Shown piece after piece: positions 1 through 7,993 of a stretch of 16,699 nt of DNA (its first letter is position 1; each line of letters begins with the position of its first letter). The DNA comes from Thiobacillus sp. (lineage in GTDB: Bacteria > Pseudomonadota > Gammaproteobacteria > Burkholderiales > Thiobacillaceae). A program made the position numbers and the translations under genes. Below the pieces are notes generated by a model. That model had not been told where the DNA came from. It saw nothing but the letters and a program-made list of their open reading frames with translations, and searched no databases. The DNA lies in the NCBI GenBank assembly GCA_020216925.1, contig JAIWOL010000169.1, positions 1 through 16,699 on the forward strand, given 5' to 3'.

Positions 1-1395
1 CTGGCCGCGCTCAAGGCCGCGCTCGCCGCGCGCCCCGGCCTCCACGCCCTGCTCGTCCGCGCCGTCCAGCCCGAACCCGCGAGCGTGCTGCGCGAAGGCG
101 GCGTCATCGCCGACGGTTTTGACGCCGAGCTCGACGAACTGCGCGCGCTGACGCGCGACGCCGGCGCGTTCCTGCTGGAACTGGAAACGCGCGAACGCGC
201 ACGCACCGGCATCGGCACGCTCAAGGTCGAATACAACAAGGTGCACGGCTTCTATATCGAAGTGAGCCGCGCGCAGGCCGACAAGACGCCAGTGCCGGGC
301 GACTACCGCCGCCGCCAGACGCTGAAGAACGCCGAGCGCTACATCACGCCGGAACTGAAAGCCTTCGAAGACAAGGCATTGTCTGCCCAGGACCGGGCGC
401 TGGCGCGCGAAAAGGCGCTGTTCGACGCCTTGCTCGACACCTTGACGCCGCACGTCCCCGATCTGCTGGCGATTGCCGCCGCGCTCGCCGAAATCGACGT
501 GCTGGCGAGCCAGGCCGAGCGGGCGTCCACGCTCGCCCTGTGCGCGCCCGATTACAGCGGCGAGCCAGGCATCGTCATCCGCGGCGGCCGCCATCCTGTG
601 GTCGAGTCCCAGGTCGGGCACTTCATCCCCAACGACGTTGCGCTCAACCGCAGCCGGCAGATGCTGCTCATCACCGGCCCCAACATGGGCGGCAAATCGA
701 CCTATATGCGGCAGGTGGCGCTGATCACGCTGATGGCCTGCTGCGGCCTGTGGGTGCCCGCCGCGTCGGCCAGAATCGGCGATATCGACCAGATCTTCAC
801 CCGCATCGGCGCCTCCGACGATCTGGCCGGCGGACGTTCGACCTTCATGGTCGAGATGACCGAAACCGCGCACATCCTCAACAACGCCAGTGCCAGCAGC
901 CTGGTGCTGCTGGACGAAATCGGGCGCGGCACCTCCACCTTCGACGGCCTTGCGCTGGCCTGGGCAGTGGCGCGCCACCTCCTTGCCGCGACGCGCGCGT
1001 TCACCCTCTTTGCCACGCACTACTTCGAACTTACCCAACTGGCGCAGGAATTCCGCCAGCTCGCCAACGTCCACCTCGACGCCAAGGAGCACGGCGCCGA
1101 CCTGGTGTTTCTGCACGCGGTGGAAGAAGGCCCGGCCTCGCAGAGCTACGGCATCCAGGTCGCGCGACTGGCCGGCGTGCCCAGCCCGGTGATCCAGGCC
1201 GCACGGCGGCGTTTACGTGAACTGGAAGACGCGCAGCTGCAGCCCGGCCCGCAGGGCGACCTCTTCGCCGCCCTCCTGCCCAACGGCGAACCGCCGCCCC
1301 ACCCCGCGCTGGATCAGTTGCGTGAACTTGATCTGGATACCCTCGCACCCAAGGCTGCACTCGACATGCTTTATGCGCTCAAGGCTCTTTTATGA
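1..1395 (+). CDS. mutS: DNA mismatch repair protein MutS, 3' part (5' end outside window)
   Basis: The reading frame is open from base 1 to a TGA at 1393-1395 and encodes the C-terminal 464 residues; about the first 400 residues of a normal MutS (roughly 850) lie upstream of the window. MutS recognises base mismatches and small loops after replication and, as an ATP-driven clamp, recruits MutL. The fragment begins in the lever/clamp region. The ATPase domain follows, with Walker [10 protein letters not shown] at 676-702, Walker B with the signature [12 protein letters not shown] at about 913-948, and the FATHYFEL switch motif near 1009-1032. The C-terminal tail contains the usual helix-turn-helix dimer region. 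No frameshift is visible. A GTG at position 85 is only an internal valine, not the start. The gene is convergent with the S4-domain gene and is not part of the nuo operon. Confidence 0.97.
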   Translation: MAALKAALAARPGLHALLVRAVQPEPASVLREGGVIADGFDAELDELRALTRDAGAFLLELETRERARTGIGTLKVEYNKVHGFYIEVSRAQADKTPVPGDYRRRQTLKNAERYITPELKAFEDKALSAQDRALAREKALFDALLDTLTPHVPDLLAIAAALAEIDVLASQAERASTLALCAPDYSGEPGIVIRGGRHPVVESQVGHFIPNDVALNRSRQMLLITGPNMGGKSTYMRQVALITLMACCGLWVPAASARIGDIDQIFTRIGASDDLAGGRSTFMVEMTETAHILNNASASSLVLLDEIGRGTSTFDGLALAWAVARHLLAATRAFTLFATHYFELTQLAQEFRQLANVHLDAKEHGADLVFLHAVEEGPASQSYGIQVARLAGVPSPVIQAARRRLRELEDAQLQPGPQGDLFAALLPNGEPPPHPALDQLRELDLDTLAPKAALDMLYALKALL

Positions 1396-1399
1396 GGCT

Positions 1400-1443
1400 T
1401 CTGGGTTCAGGCCCCTGCCTCAACCCGGATGTTGGAACCCAGA
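1400..1443. terminator. Inverted repeat between convergent mutS and S4-domain gene (possible bidirectional transcription end)
   Basis: Arms of 9 bp, TCTGGGTTC at 1400-1408 and GAACCCAGA at 1435-1443, are perfect reverse complements around a 26-nt loop that itself holds a small CAGG/CCTG stem. It starts 5 bp after the mutS stop and overlaps the last codons of the S4 gene. No run of T follows on either strand, so it is not a classical intrinsic terminator. It could still act as a transcript-end or stability hairpin for both convergent messages. Confidence 0.35.
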
Positions 1444-1625
1444 CAGCGGACGGTCTGCCCGGCCCGTATCTTTGCCGTTTTACGGCTTTCTGGCTGGCCA
1501 TCGACGGTCACGTCCCCGTTCGCAATCATCAATTTTCCCTGGCCGCCGCTGCTGGCCATGCCGGTCAGCTTGAGCAGATCGCACAGGGCGACGTATTCGC
1601 CCCGGAGACGGAATTCCGCATCCAT
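1407..1625 (-). CDS. YbcJ-type S4-domain RNA-binding protein (72 aa)
   Basis: This is a small protein made almost entirely of one S4 RNA-binding fold. The pattern (LCDLLKLTGMASSGGQGK, then GDVTVDGQPESRKTAKI and AGQTV) closely follows E. coli YbcJ and related proteins, which bind structured RNA and are sometimes linked to ribosomes; the precise cellular role is not settled. I chose the ATG at 1625, which lies 2 bp after the stop of the upstream DUF2818 gene and has GGGG 9 nt upstream. A TTG two codons earlier (1631) is an alternative that would overlap that stop. The length of 72 residues is normal for the family. It is the last gene of the minus-strand cluster and is probably cotranscribed with nuoN and DUF2818. 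Assignment to the family is confident; any link to complex I is only positional. Confidence 0.87.
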   Translation of the reverse strand: MDAEFRLRGEYVALCDLLKLTGMASSGGQGKLMIANGDVTVDGQPESRKTAKIRAGQTVRCLGSNIRVEAGA

Positions 1626-1627
1626 GT

Positions 1628-1930
1628 TCAAGCGCCCCGATGACGCCAGAGATAGCGATATACAAAACCGGGATAGGCAAACACCACGAATAACGAGGCG
1701 TTGACTGCATAAAACTCCCAGTTCTGCTTGTGGACATCGCCAAAATTCGCTTCCAGCAGAAGCGCCACGCCACCGATCACAAAATACAGCATTGTCAGCT
1801 CCAGCAGACGCCAGGCAAAATTTTTGTTGCCGCTCGCGGGCCGCTTGATGAAAAAAATGCGCTCGACGAGAAACGGCAGGTTGGCCGCAACAAAAGCCAG
1901 AACAAGCAGAAGCGTGGTGGAAAAATTCAC
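1628..1930 (-). CDS. DUF2818 family small membrane protein next to nuoN (100 aa)
   Basis: A 100-residue hydrophobic protein with three likely membrane segments at about residues 3-22, 42-60 and 73-94, and a short basic tail (RYLWRHRGA). The motif VAANLPFLVER near residues 14-24 and the motif FAYPGFVYRYL near 84-94 are what I recognise as DUF2818, a family found mainly in Betaproteobacteria beside nuoN. The function is unknown. A glutamate (E44) sits at the edge of the second membrane segment. The GTG at 1930 is chosen because it gives the usual family length. Another GTG at 2014 would extend it by 28 residues of unrelated-looking, nuoN-overlapping sequence. There is no good Shine-Dalgarno sequence before 1930, and it lies 53 bp after the nuoN stop. 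By position it may be an accessory or assembly factor of complex I; this is inference. Confidence 0.82.
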   Translation of the reverse strand: MNFSTTLLLVLAFVAANLPFLVERIFFIKRPASGNKNFAWRLLELTMLYFVIGGVALLLEANFGDVHKQNWEFYAVNASLFVVFAYPGFVYRYLWRHRGA

Positions 1931-1983
1931 GGAGAGATCAAATCCAAATGGGGTTGAAGCAGACAGCCGCTGCTGCGACAAGT

Positions 1984-3423
1984 TCAGAACGAGGCGCCGA
2001 CAGCGTACAGGCACACCGCCATCAGCGGCTGGGGCATGACGCCCAGTGCAAGTACGGCCAGGCCGTTGGCCGACATCAGGGTGCGCACGTCAAGCCGGGC
2101 TGTTACCGTTGTTGAATCATGCGGCTCATCAAAATACATGAGTTTGACGATGCGCAAATAGTAGAACGCCCCGACCAGAGAGAAGATCACCGCGACCACA
2201 GCCAGCCAGACGTGACCGATCTCGACCACGGCCTGCAGCACCGAAAGTTTGGCATGGAAGCCCACGGTGGGCGGAATGCCCGCCATCGAAAACATCAGCA
2301 GCAACATCACAAATGCCAGCCAGGGGCTGCGGCGGTTAAGGCCCTTGAAGTCCACCAGCCGGTCGGATTCGAAACCCGCGCGCGACAGCAGCAGGATCAT
2401 GCCAAATCCTCCCATGCTCATGAGCGCATAGACCAGCACATAGAACATGGCACTGCCGTAGCCATTTTGCGTGCCGGCCAGAATGCCGAGCAGCATGAAG
2501 CCCATGTGCGAGATGGTCGAATAGGCGAACATGCGCTTGAGGTTGCTCTGTGCAATGGCGGCAATGTTGCCGACGGCCATCGACAGCACGGCCAGGATCG
2601 CCAGCATGTCGCGCCATTCGGCCACCTGCGATTCCAGACCTTCGCCGAGGATGCGCACGACAAAGGCAAACGCGGCAATTTTGGGCGCGGAACCGATGAA
2701 CAGCGTCATGGCTGTTGGCGCGCCGTGGTATACGTCGGGCACCCACATGTGGAAAGGCACGGCCCCCAGCTTGAAGGCCAGTCCGGCAACGATGAAGACG
2801 ATGCCGAAGACCAGCGGGATGCGCAGGTCGGTGCCGTCGGCCAGATTCTGCGCGATGTCGGCCAGAGCAAGCGAACCGGTGACGCCATAGACCATCGACA
2901 TGCCGTAAAGCAACATGCCGGATGCCAGCGCGCCCAGTACGAAATACTTCATCGCAGCCTCGGTCGCCACGCTGGAGTCGCGTTGCAGCGCGACCATGGC
3001 GTACAGCGAAAGCGACAGCAGTTCGAGGCCAAGGTAGAGCGTGAGGAAATGACTGGCCGACACCATCACCATCATGCCCAGCAGGGCGAACAATGCGAGC
3101 ACGAAGAACTCGCCCTTGTACAGGCCGCGATGGCGCAGGTAATCGCGCGAATACACCAGCACCACGGCGGTGGCCAGGTAGAGAAACAGCTTCAGCACGT
3201 CCGACAGCGGGTCGTCGATGAAGAGTCCGTTCAAGGCCAGCACCGGCATCGATGACATGCCGCGCGCGGTGAGGAAGGCGGCGCCGGCCAGCGTGGCCAG
3301 CGAAAGCGCAAAGGCCAGGTAACGTCTGCTGTCGTCGACAGCGGCGTCGATGACGAGAATCAGGGACACCATGACGAGCACGAAGATTTCGGGCAGCGCG
3401 GGAGCGAATGACATCAGGTTCAT
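1984..3423 (-). CDS. nuoN: NADH-quinone oxidoreductase subunit N (antiporter-like membrane subunit)
   Basis: NuoN is one of three antiporter-like subunits in the membrane arm of complex I and carries one proton channel. The 479-residue protein is hydrophobic throughout, consistent with about 14 membrane helices. The charged residues expected along the channel are visible: E134 in [10 protein letters not shown], and K218 in [13 protein letters not shown] followed by the [14 protein letters not shown] loop. Length is typical. The start ATG at 3423 overlaps the nuoM stop by 4 bp (ATGA) and has no strong Shine-Dalgarno sequence, which suggests translational coupling to nuoM. A second in-frame ATG lies three codons later at 3414. 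It is the last of the 14 complex I genes, followed by the DUF2818 gene. Confidence 0.97.
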   Translation of the reverse strand: MNLMSFAPALPEIFVLVMVSLILVIDAAVDDSRRYLAFALSLATLAGAAFLTARGMSSMPVLALNGLFIDDPLSDVLKLFLYLATAVVLVYSRDYLRHRGLYKGEFFVLALFALLGMMVMVSASHFLTLYLGLELLSLSLYAMVALQRDSSVATEAAMKYFVLGALASGMLLYGMSMVYGVTGSLALADIAQNLADGTDLRIPLVFGIVFIVAGLAFKLGAVPFHMWVPDVYHGAPTAMTLFIGSAPKIAAFAFVVRILGEGLESQVAEWRDMLAILAVLSMAVGNIAAIAQSNLKRMFAYSTISHMGFMLLGILAGTQNGYGSAMFYVLVYALMSMGGFGMILLLSRAGFESDRLVDFKGLNRRSPWLAFVMLLLMFSMAGIPPTVGFHAKLSVLQAVVEIGHVWLAVVAVIFSLVGAFYYLRIVKLMYFDEPHDSTTVTARLDVRTLMSANGLAVLALGVMPQPLMAVCLYAVGASF

Positions 3424-4901
3424 GGAAGTTTGCTTTGCGCCACGTGCGCCAACAGGTCAACGACAGAGACGTGCATCACGTCGGTGAAGGGCTTGGGATA
3501 CAGGCCCATGCCAAGCACGCATATGGCAAGCACGGCCATGAGCAGCCATTCGCGCGCGTTGAGGTCGGACATGTCCTCGACGTGCGGATTGGCGACGTTG
3601 CCGAACACCACACGCTTGTACATCCACAGCGTATAGGCGGCGCCGAAGATGAGCGTGGTGGCCGCGACAAAGGCGTACCAGAAGTTCACTTCCGCCGCTG
3701 CCATGATGACCATGAATTCGCCGACAAAGCCGCTGGTGGCGGGCAGGCCGGCGTTGGCCATGGCAAACAGCATGAAGAAGGCGGCGAATACCGGCATTTT
3801 GTTCACCAGCCCACCGTAATCCTTGATCTGGCGCGAGTGCAGACGGTCGTACATCACCCCGATACAGAGAAAGAGCGCGGCCGAGACGAAGCCGTGCGAG
3901 ATCATCTGCACCAGCCCGCCTTCCACGCCAAGCGGATTGAAGAGGAAAAAGCCGAGCGTAACAAACCCCATGTGCGCAATCGACGAATACGCGATCAGCT
4001 TTTTCATGTCCGACTGCACCAGCGCGACGAGACCAATATAGGCGACGGCAATCAGCGACAGCGTAATCACCAGCCAGGCAAGCTGCTCGCTGGCATCGGG
4101 CACGATAGGCAGAATGAAGCGCAGGAAGCCGTACGCGCCGACCTTGAGCGTAATCGCCGCCAGCACCACCGAACCGCCGGTGGGGGCTTCCACGTGGGCA
4201 TCGGGCAGCCAGGTGTGCACCGGCCACATCGGCACCTTGACCCCGAAGGCCAGCAGGAAAGCCAGGAACATCAGCGTCTGCGCCGTCATCCCCAACGGAG
4301 TGCCATGCCAGGTCTGGATGTCGAAGCTGCCGCCGGACTGGAAATAAAGATAAATGAACGACACCAGCATCAGCAGCGAACCGGCCAGCGTGTAAAGAAA
4401 GAACTTGAATGCGGCGTAGACCCGGTTCGGGCCGCCCCATACGCCGACGATGAGATACAGCGGGATCAGCATGCCTTCGAAAAAGACATAGAACAGGATG
4501 CCGTCAAGCGCGGCAAAGGCGCCGTTGATGAGGCCCGACATGATGAGGAAGGCCGCCATGTACTGCGCGACGCGATCCTGGATCACCTGCCAGCCAGCGA
4601 TGACGACCAGCACGGTAGTAAAGCTGTTGAGCAGCACCAGCGGCATCGAAATGCCGTCCACGCCCAGGTGATAGAACACGTGGAGGGCCGGAATCCACGG
4701 CGTTTTTTCGACGAACTGCATCGCCGATGTAGAGGTGTCGAAGTCGCTGTAGAGCGGTATCGCAACGGCCAGGCCGGCAAGCGAACCGGCCAGGGCAATC
4801 CAGCGTGCCAGTGATGCATGACGATCCGAGCCGGTCGCCAGTACCAGCACGCCTGCGAGGATGGGCACCCAGACGACAAGGGAGAGAATGTATTCGTGCA
4901 T
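3420..4901 (-). CDS. nuoM: NADH-quinone oxidoreductase subunit M (antiporter-like membrane subunit)
   Basis: NuoM is the middle antiporter-like proton-pumping subunit of complex I. The 493 residues match the usual length and form about 14 hydrophobic helices. Key channel residues are present: E142 in [11 protein letters not shown], corresponding to the essential E. coli glutamate, and K222 in [18 protein letters not shown], the helix-7 lysine. The loop [13 protein letters not shown] and the second lysine motif [17 protein letters not shown] are also typical. The ATG at 4901 lies 3 bp after the nuoL stop and has only weak upstream ribosome-binding sequence. Its stop overlaps the nuoN start by 4 bp. 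No disruption is seen. Confidence 0.98.
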   Translation of the reverse strand: MHEYILSLVVWVPILAGVLVLATGSDRHASLARWIALAGSLAGLAVAIPLYSDFDTSTSAMQFVEKTPWIPALHVFYHLGVDGISMPLVLLNSFTTVLVVIAGWQVIQDRVAQYMAAFLIMSGLINGAFAALDGILFYVFFEGMLIPLYLIVGVWGGPNRVYAAFKFFLYTLAGSLLMLVSFIYLYFQSGGSFDIQTWHGTPLGMTAQTLMFLAFLLAFGVKVPMWPVHTWLPDAHVEAPTGGSVVLAAITLKVGAYGFLRFILPIVPDASEQLAWLVITLSLIAVAYIGLVALVQSDMKKLIAYSSIAHMGFVTLGFFLFNPLGVEGGLVQMISHGFVSAALFLCIGVMYDRLHSRQIKDYGGLVNKMPVFAAFFMLFAMANAGLPATSGFVGEFMVIMAAAEVNFWYAFVAATTLIFGAAYTLWMYKRVVFGNVANPHVEDMSDLNAREWLLMAVLAICVLGMGLYPKPFTDVMHVSVVDLLAHVAQSKLP

Positions 4902-4904
4902 GGC

Positions 4905-6908
4905 TCAGTTCAGCCGGGCGAACCAGCTAACCAGGACAAAGACCCCGATCAGCATGGCAAACGCGTAGTGGTAGATGTAACCGGACTGAAACGATTTGAG
5001 CAGTCCGGCAATGCGGTTGACCTGGCGGGCCAGCCCGTTGACTGCACCGTCTATGGTTGCCTGGTCGCCTCCGCGCCAGAGGCCGCCCCCCAGCAGACGT
5101 GCGCCTTTGGCGAACACAAGGCTGTAAAGCTCATCGAACCAGTATTTGTTGACAAGCATCGCGTGCAGGAAGGCAAAGCGCTTCTGGATGGCAGCCGGAA
5201 TATCGGGACGCAGCAGATAGAAGTAGGCAGACAGCCCCACCCCGGCCGCAGCCAGCCAGAACGGCACGGTGACGAAAGCATGCAAAGCGTAGGCCATCGC
5301 GCCCTGGAAGTGCTGGTTGAGTTCGACCATGACCGGGTGGCGGTCGGACACATAAATCGCGTTTCTGAAGAAATCTCCGTGCAGCATGGGTTCTATCGTC
5401 ATGTAGCCGATGGCGAGCGAAGGCAGCGCCAGCAGCAGCAGCGGGCCGGTCACCACCCAGGGCGTTTCGTGCGGGATGCCGCCATGATGGCCATGATCAT
5501 CCTGACCATGGCCGTCCCCGCCATGATGGTGCGCGTTGTGGAAACGCTCTTTGCCATGGAAAACCAGGAAATACATGCGGAAGGAATAAAAGGCGGTGAC
5601 GAACACGCCGATCAGCACCGCCCAGTAGGCAATGTCGGCCACCGGCAGGTGCGACAGTTTCACTGCCTCGATGATGGTTTCCTTGGAATAGAAGCCCGAC
5701 AGGAAAGGCGTGCCGATCAGCGCCAGCGACCCGATCAGCGCGGTGATCCAGGTGATCGGCATGTACTTCTTCAGGCCGCCCATGGTGCGGATGTCCTGGT
5801 TGTGGTGCATGGCAATGATGACGCTGCCTGCCGCGAGGAACAGCAGCGCCTTGAAGAAGGCGTGCGTCATCAGGTGGAACACCGCGACCGAATAGGCCGA
5901 GGCGCCGAGCGCCACCGTCATGTAGCCCAGCTGAGACAGCGTCGAATACGCCACCACCCGCTTGATGTCGTTCTGCACGATGCCGAGGAAACCCATGAAC
6001 AGCGCAGTGATCGCGCCGATCACCATGATGAAGGAAAGGGCCACGTCGGACAGCTCGTACAGCGGCGACATGCGTGCCACCATGAAGATACCGGCGGTGA
6101 CCATGGTCGCGGCGTGGATCAGCGCGGAAATCGGCGTCGGGCCTTCCATCGAATCGGGTAGCCAGACGTGCAGCGGAAACTGCGCCGACTTGCCCATGGC
6201 GCCGATGAACAGCAGGATGCCGATCACCGTCATCAGGTTCCAGGCCGAATCGCCCCAGATCGTGATGCTTTCGTTGGCGAGTGCCGGGGCCTTAGCAAAC
6301 ACGGTGGCGTAATCGAGCGAACCAAAATAGGCCAGCACCAGGCCGATGCCGAGGATGAAGCCGAAGTCGCCGACGCGGTTGACGAGAAAAGCCTTGAGGT
6401 TGGCGTAGATCGCGCTTTCCTTCTGGTACCAGAAGCCGATCAGCAGATAGGACACCAGCCCGACCGCTTCCCAGCCGAAGAAGAGCTGCAGGAAATTATT
6501 GCTCATCACCAGCATCAGCATGGCGAAGGTGAAGAGCGAAATGTACGAGAAGAAGCGCTGATAACCCGGATCGTCGTGCATGTAACCGATGGTGTAGACA
6601 TGCACCATCAGCGAAACGAAGGTGACAACGAGCATCATCATCACGGTGAGCGAGTCGATCAGGAAGCCGACCTCGAAGCTCAAATCGCCCAGCACCATCC
6701 AGGTGTAGACCGTGCCGTTGAAGGTATGACCGGCCAATACGTCCTGGAACACGAATACTGACGCGATGAAAGACACCGCGACGCCGGCGATGGTGACAAC
6801 GTGCGCGCCAGCGCGGCCGATGAGCTTGCCGAACAGGCCGGCGACGATGGCGCCGAAGAGCGGCGCCAGCGGCACGATGAGATAGAGCGTCTGCATGTCC
6901 ATCCGCAT
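4905..6908 (-). CDS. nuoL: NADH-quinone oxidoreductase subunit L (distal antiporter-like subunit with lateral helix)
   Basis: NuoL is the most distal proton-pumping subunit of complex I. It has an antiporter-like core plus a C-terminal extension that forms the long lateral helix along the membrane arm. At 667 residues it has normal length. E147 in FFGWEAVGLVSYLLIGFW and the lysine in GAMGKSAQFPLHVWLPD are the expected channel residues, followed by MEGPTPISALIHAATMVTAG. A hydrophilic loop at residues 457-475 contains eight histidines plus Asp and Gly. Starts at 6908, 6902 and 6896 are all in frame. The first overlaps the nuoK stop as ATGA, while AAAGG upstream is better spaced for 6902. The third gives the family-typical start MQTLYLIVPLAP. 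The product is certain and the exact start is not. Confidence 0.97.
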   Translation of the reverse strand: MRMDMQTLYLIVPLAPLFGAIVAGLFGKLIGRAGAHVVTIAGVAVSFIASVFVFQDVLAGHTFNGTVYTWMVLGDLSFEVGFLIDSLTVMMMLVVTFVSLMVHVYTIGYMHDDPGYQRFFSYISLFTFAMLMLVMSNNFLQLFFGWEAVGLVSYLLIGFWYQKESAIYANLKAFLVNRVGDFGFILGIGLVLAYFGSLDYATVFAKAPALANESITIWGDSAWNLMTVIGILLFIGAMGKSAQFPLHVWLPDSMEGPTPISALIHAATMVTAGIFMVARMSPLYELSDVALSFIMVIGAITALFMGFLGIVQNDIKRVVAYSTLSQLGYMTVALGASAYSVAVFHLMTHAFFKALLFLAAGSVIIAMHHNQDIRTMGGLKKYMPITWITALIGSLALIGTPFLSGFYSKETIIEAVKLSHLPVADIAYWAVLIGVFVTAFYSFRMYFLVFHGKERFHNAHHHGGDGHGQDDHGHHGGIPHETPWVVTGPLLLLALPSLAIGYMTIEPMLHGDFFRNAIYVSDRHPVMVELNQHFQGAMAYALHAFVTVPFWLAAAGVGLSAYFYLLRPDIPAAIQKRFAFLHAMLVNKYWFDELYSLVFAKGARLLGGGLWRGGDQATIDGAVNGLARQVNRIAGLLKSFQSGYIYHYAFAMLIGVFVLVSWFARLN

Positions 6909-7213
6909 CAGCCTTTCAGGTGGTCGAGATCATCGACGTTGATCGTGCGCAGATTGCGGAACAGCACCACCAGGATGGCGAGACCGATCGCCGATTCTGC
7001 GGCTGCCACGGTAAGGATGAAGAACACGAATATCTGGCCGTGGATGTCGCCCAGATAGTGCGAGAACGCGATGAAGTTCATGTTCACCGCCAGCAGCATC
7101 AACTCGATCGCCATCAGGAGAATGATCACATTCTTGCGGTTGAGGAAAATGCCCAGCACCGCAATGGCAAACAGAACACCGCCCAGAATCAGATAATGCG
7201 ACAGGGAAATCAT
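6908..7213 (-). CDS. nuoK: NADH-quinone oxidoreductase subunit K
   Basis: NuoK is a small three-helix membrane subunit (101 residues, exactly the usual size) that contributes to the proton path between NuoH/J and the antiporter-like subunits. The two membrane glutamates essential in E. coli are present as E37 (MAIELML) and E73 ([11 protein letters not shown]). The ATG at 7213 overlaps the nuoJ stop by 4 bp (ATGA), and a GGGAGGGG-like ribosome-binding sequence lies within the end of nuoJ. The stop overlaps the nuoL start in the same manner, so J, K and L are probably translated in a coupled way. Confidence 0.98.
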   Translation of the reverse strand: MISLSHYLILGGVLFAIAVLGIFLNRKNVIILLMAIELMLLAVNMNFIAFSHYLGDIHGQIFVFFILTVAAAESAIGLAILVVLFRNLRTINVDDLDHLKG

Positions 7214-7836
7214 GCGCGCCCCTCCCCGCCATCCGGCTTCTTCGCGGCTGGCATCCTGATGATGCGCAAGCGGTCGTTGCGCTTTACCTTCACCTGTTCG
7301 GCCGGGTCGATGAACTTGCTGTCCTTGCGCCGGCGCAGCGTCAGCGCAATCGCGGCAACGATGGCAACCAGCAGGATCACGGCGGCCAGTTCAAAGGCAT
7401 ACACGTAGTCGGTATACAGGAAACGGCCCAATTCCTTGGTGTTGCTGTAATCCGCCGGACGGGGCCCCGGCGCCCCCATCACCTCCAGCCCGAAATGGCG
7501 GCCGCCCAGAATCAGCGTCATTTCGATCACCAGCAGCACCGAAACGAAGCCGGCCAGCGGCAGATAATTCCAGAAGCCCTCCCGAAGCTTGTCGAGATTG
7601 ATGTCCAGCATCATCACGACGAACAGGAACAGCACCATCACCGCCCCCACGTAGACCAGCACGAGAACGATGGCGAGAAATTCGGCTTCCAGCAGCATCC
7701 ACAGCCCTGCTGCCGTAAAAAAGGCCAACACCAGATAAAGCGCGGCGTGAACCGGGTTGCGCGCAGTGATCACGCGCAGTCCGGCAAATACCAGAATGGC
7801 AGCGAAGAAGTAGAAGATGGCGGTGGTGTAGGTCAT
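7210..7836 (-). CDS. nuoJ: NADH-quinone oxidoreductase subunit J
   Basis: NuoJ is a five-helix membrane subunit of complex I (208 residues here). The conserved stretch [17 protein letters not shown] at residues 62-78 includes the helix-3 region that changes conformation during coupling. After the last helix there is a basic, hydrophilic C-terminal tail of about 40 residues (from RRRKDSKF onward), likely facing the cytoplasm. The ATG at 7836 is preceded by CCCCTACAACA with no Shine-Dalgarno sequence, and then by four tandem heptamers. It is the only nuo gene that is both far from its upstream gene (157 bp) and without a recognisable ribosome-binding site. The stop overlaps nuoK. Confidence 0.97.
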   Translation of the reverse strand: MTYTTAIFYFFAAILVFAGLRVITARNPVHAALYLVLAFFTAAGLWMLLEAEFLAIVLVLVYVGAVMVLFLFVVMMLDINLDKLREGFWNYLPLAGFVSVLLVIEMTLILGGRHFGLEVMGAPGPRPADYSNTKELGRFLYTDYVYAFELAAVILLVAIVAAIALTLRRRKDSKFIDPAEQVKVKRNDRLRIIRMPAAKKPDGGEGRA

Positions 7837-7847
7837 TGTTGTAGGGG

Positions 7848-7875
7848 TCAGGATTCAGGATTCAGGATTCAGGAT
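7848..7875. repeat. Four tandem copies of heptamer TCAGGAT
   Basis: Four exact head-to-tail copies of TCAGGAT occupy 7848-7854, 7855-7861, 7862-7868 and 7869-7875 (ATCCTGA on the coding strand). The array ends 11 bp before the nuoJ ATG, inside the only large gap of the operon. The unit is 7 bp, so gain or loss of copies would change the length of the nuoJ leader but not any protein. The last copy shares three bases with the adjacent hairpin. Confidence 0.95.
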
Positions 7876-7895
7876 CGGGGAAAACCCGCCCGATC
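7873..7895. other. Small hairpin in the nuoI-nuoJ gap
   Basis: GATCGGG at 7873-7879 and CCCGATC at 7889-7895 form a perfect 7-bp stem around a 9-nt loop. In the mRNA it would lie just upstream of the heptamer repeats and about 37 nt before the nuoJ start. No T run follows, so it is not an intrinsic terminator. An RNA-processing or stability role is possible but unproven. Confidence 0.5.
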
Positions 7896-7993
7896 AGCCC
7901 TCCTCGCTTCGAATTTAATGTTTGCCCCTTCCTCCCTTTGAATTGTTGCTGATCAACTGTCTGGCGCTCCGTCGTCGCGGCATCCCGGCCCCT

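Noticed and set aside
540..1220. Additional open frames inside mutS on both strands
   Set aside because: These are high-GC shadow frames of the conserved MutS ATPase coding sequence, arginine- and proline-rich with no domain pattern.
2119..6161. Long open frames on the plus strand opposite nuoN, nuoM and nuoL (378, 468 and 447 codons)
   Set aside because: They lie fully antisense to intact, conserved genes, are rich in His, Gln, Arg and Glu as expected from reversed codons of hydrophobic GC-rich genes, and match no protein family I know.
7848..7875. Possible CRISPR-like repeat array
   Set aside because: The units are only 7 bp, directly adjacent without spacers, so this is a simple tandem repeat.
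7896..7970. Secondary promoter for nuoJ-N in the nuoI-nuoJ gap
   Set aside because: The best pair (TTCAAA, 18 bp, TTAAAT) matches only four of six bases in each box, which is expected by chance.
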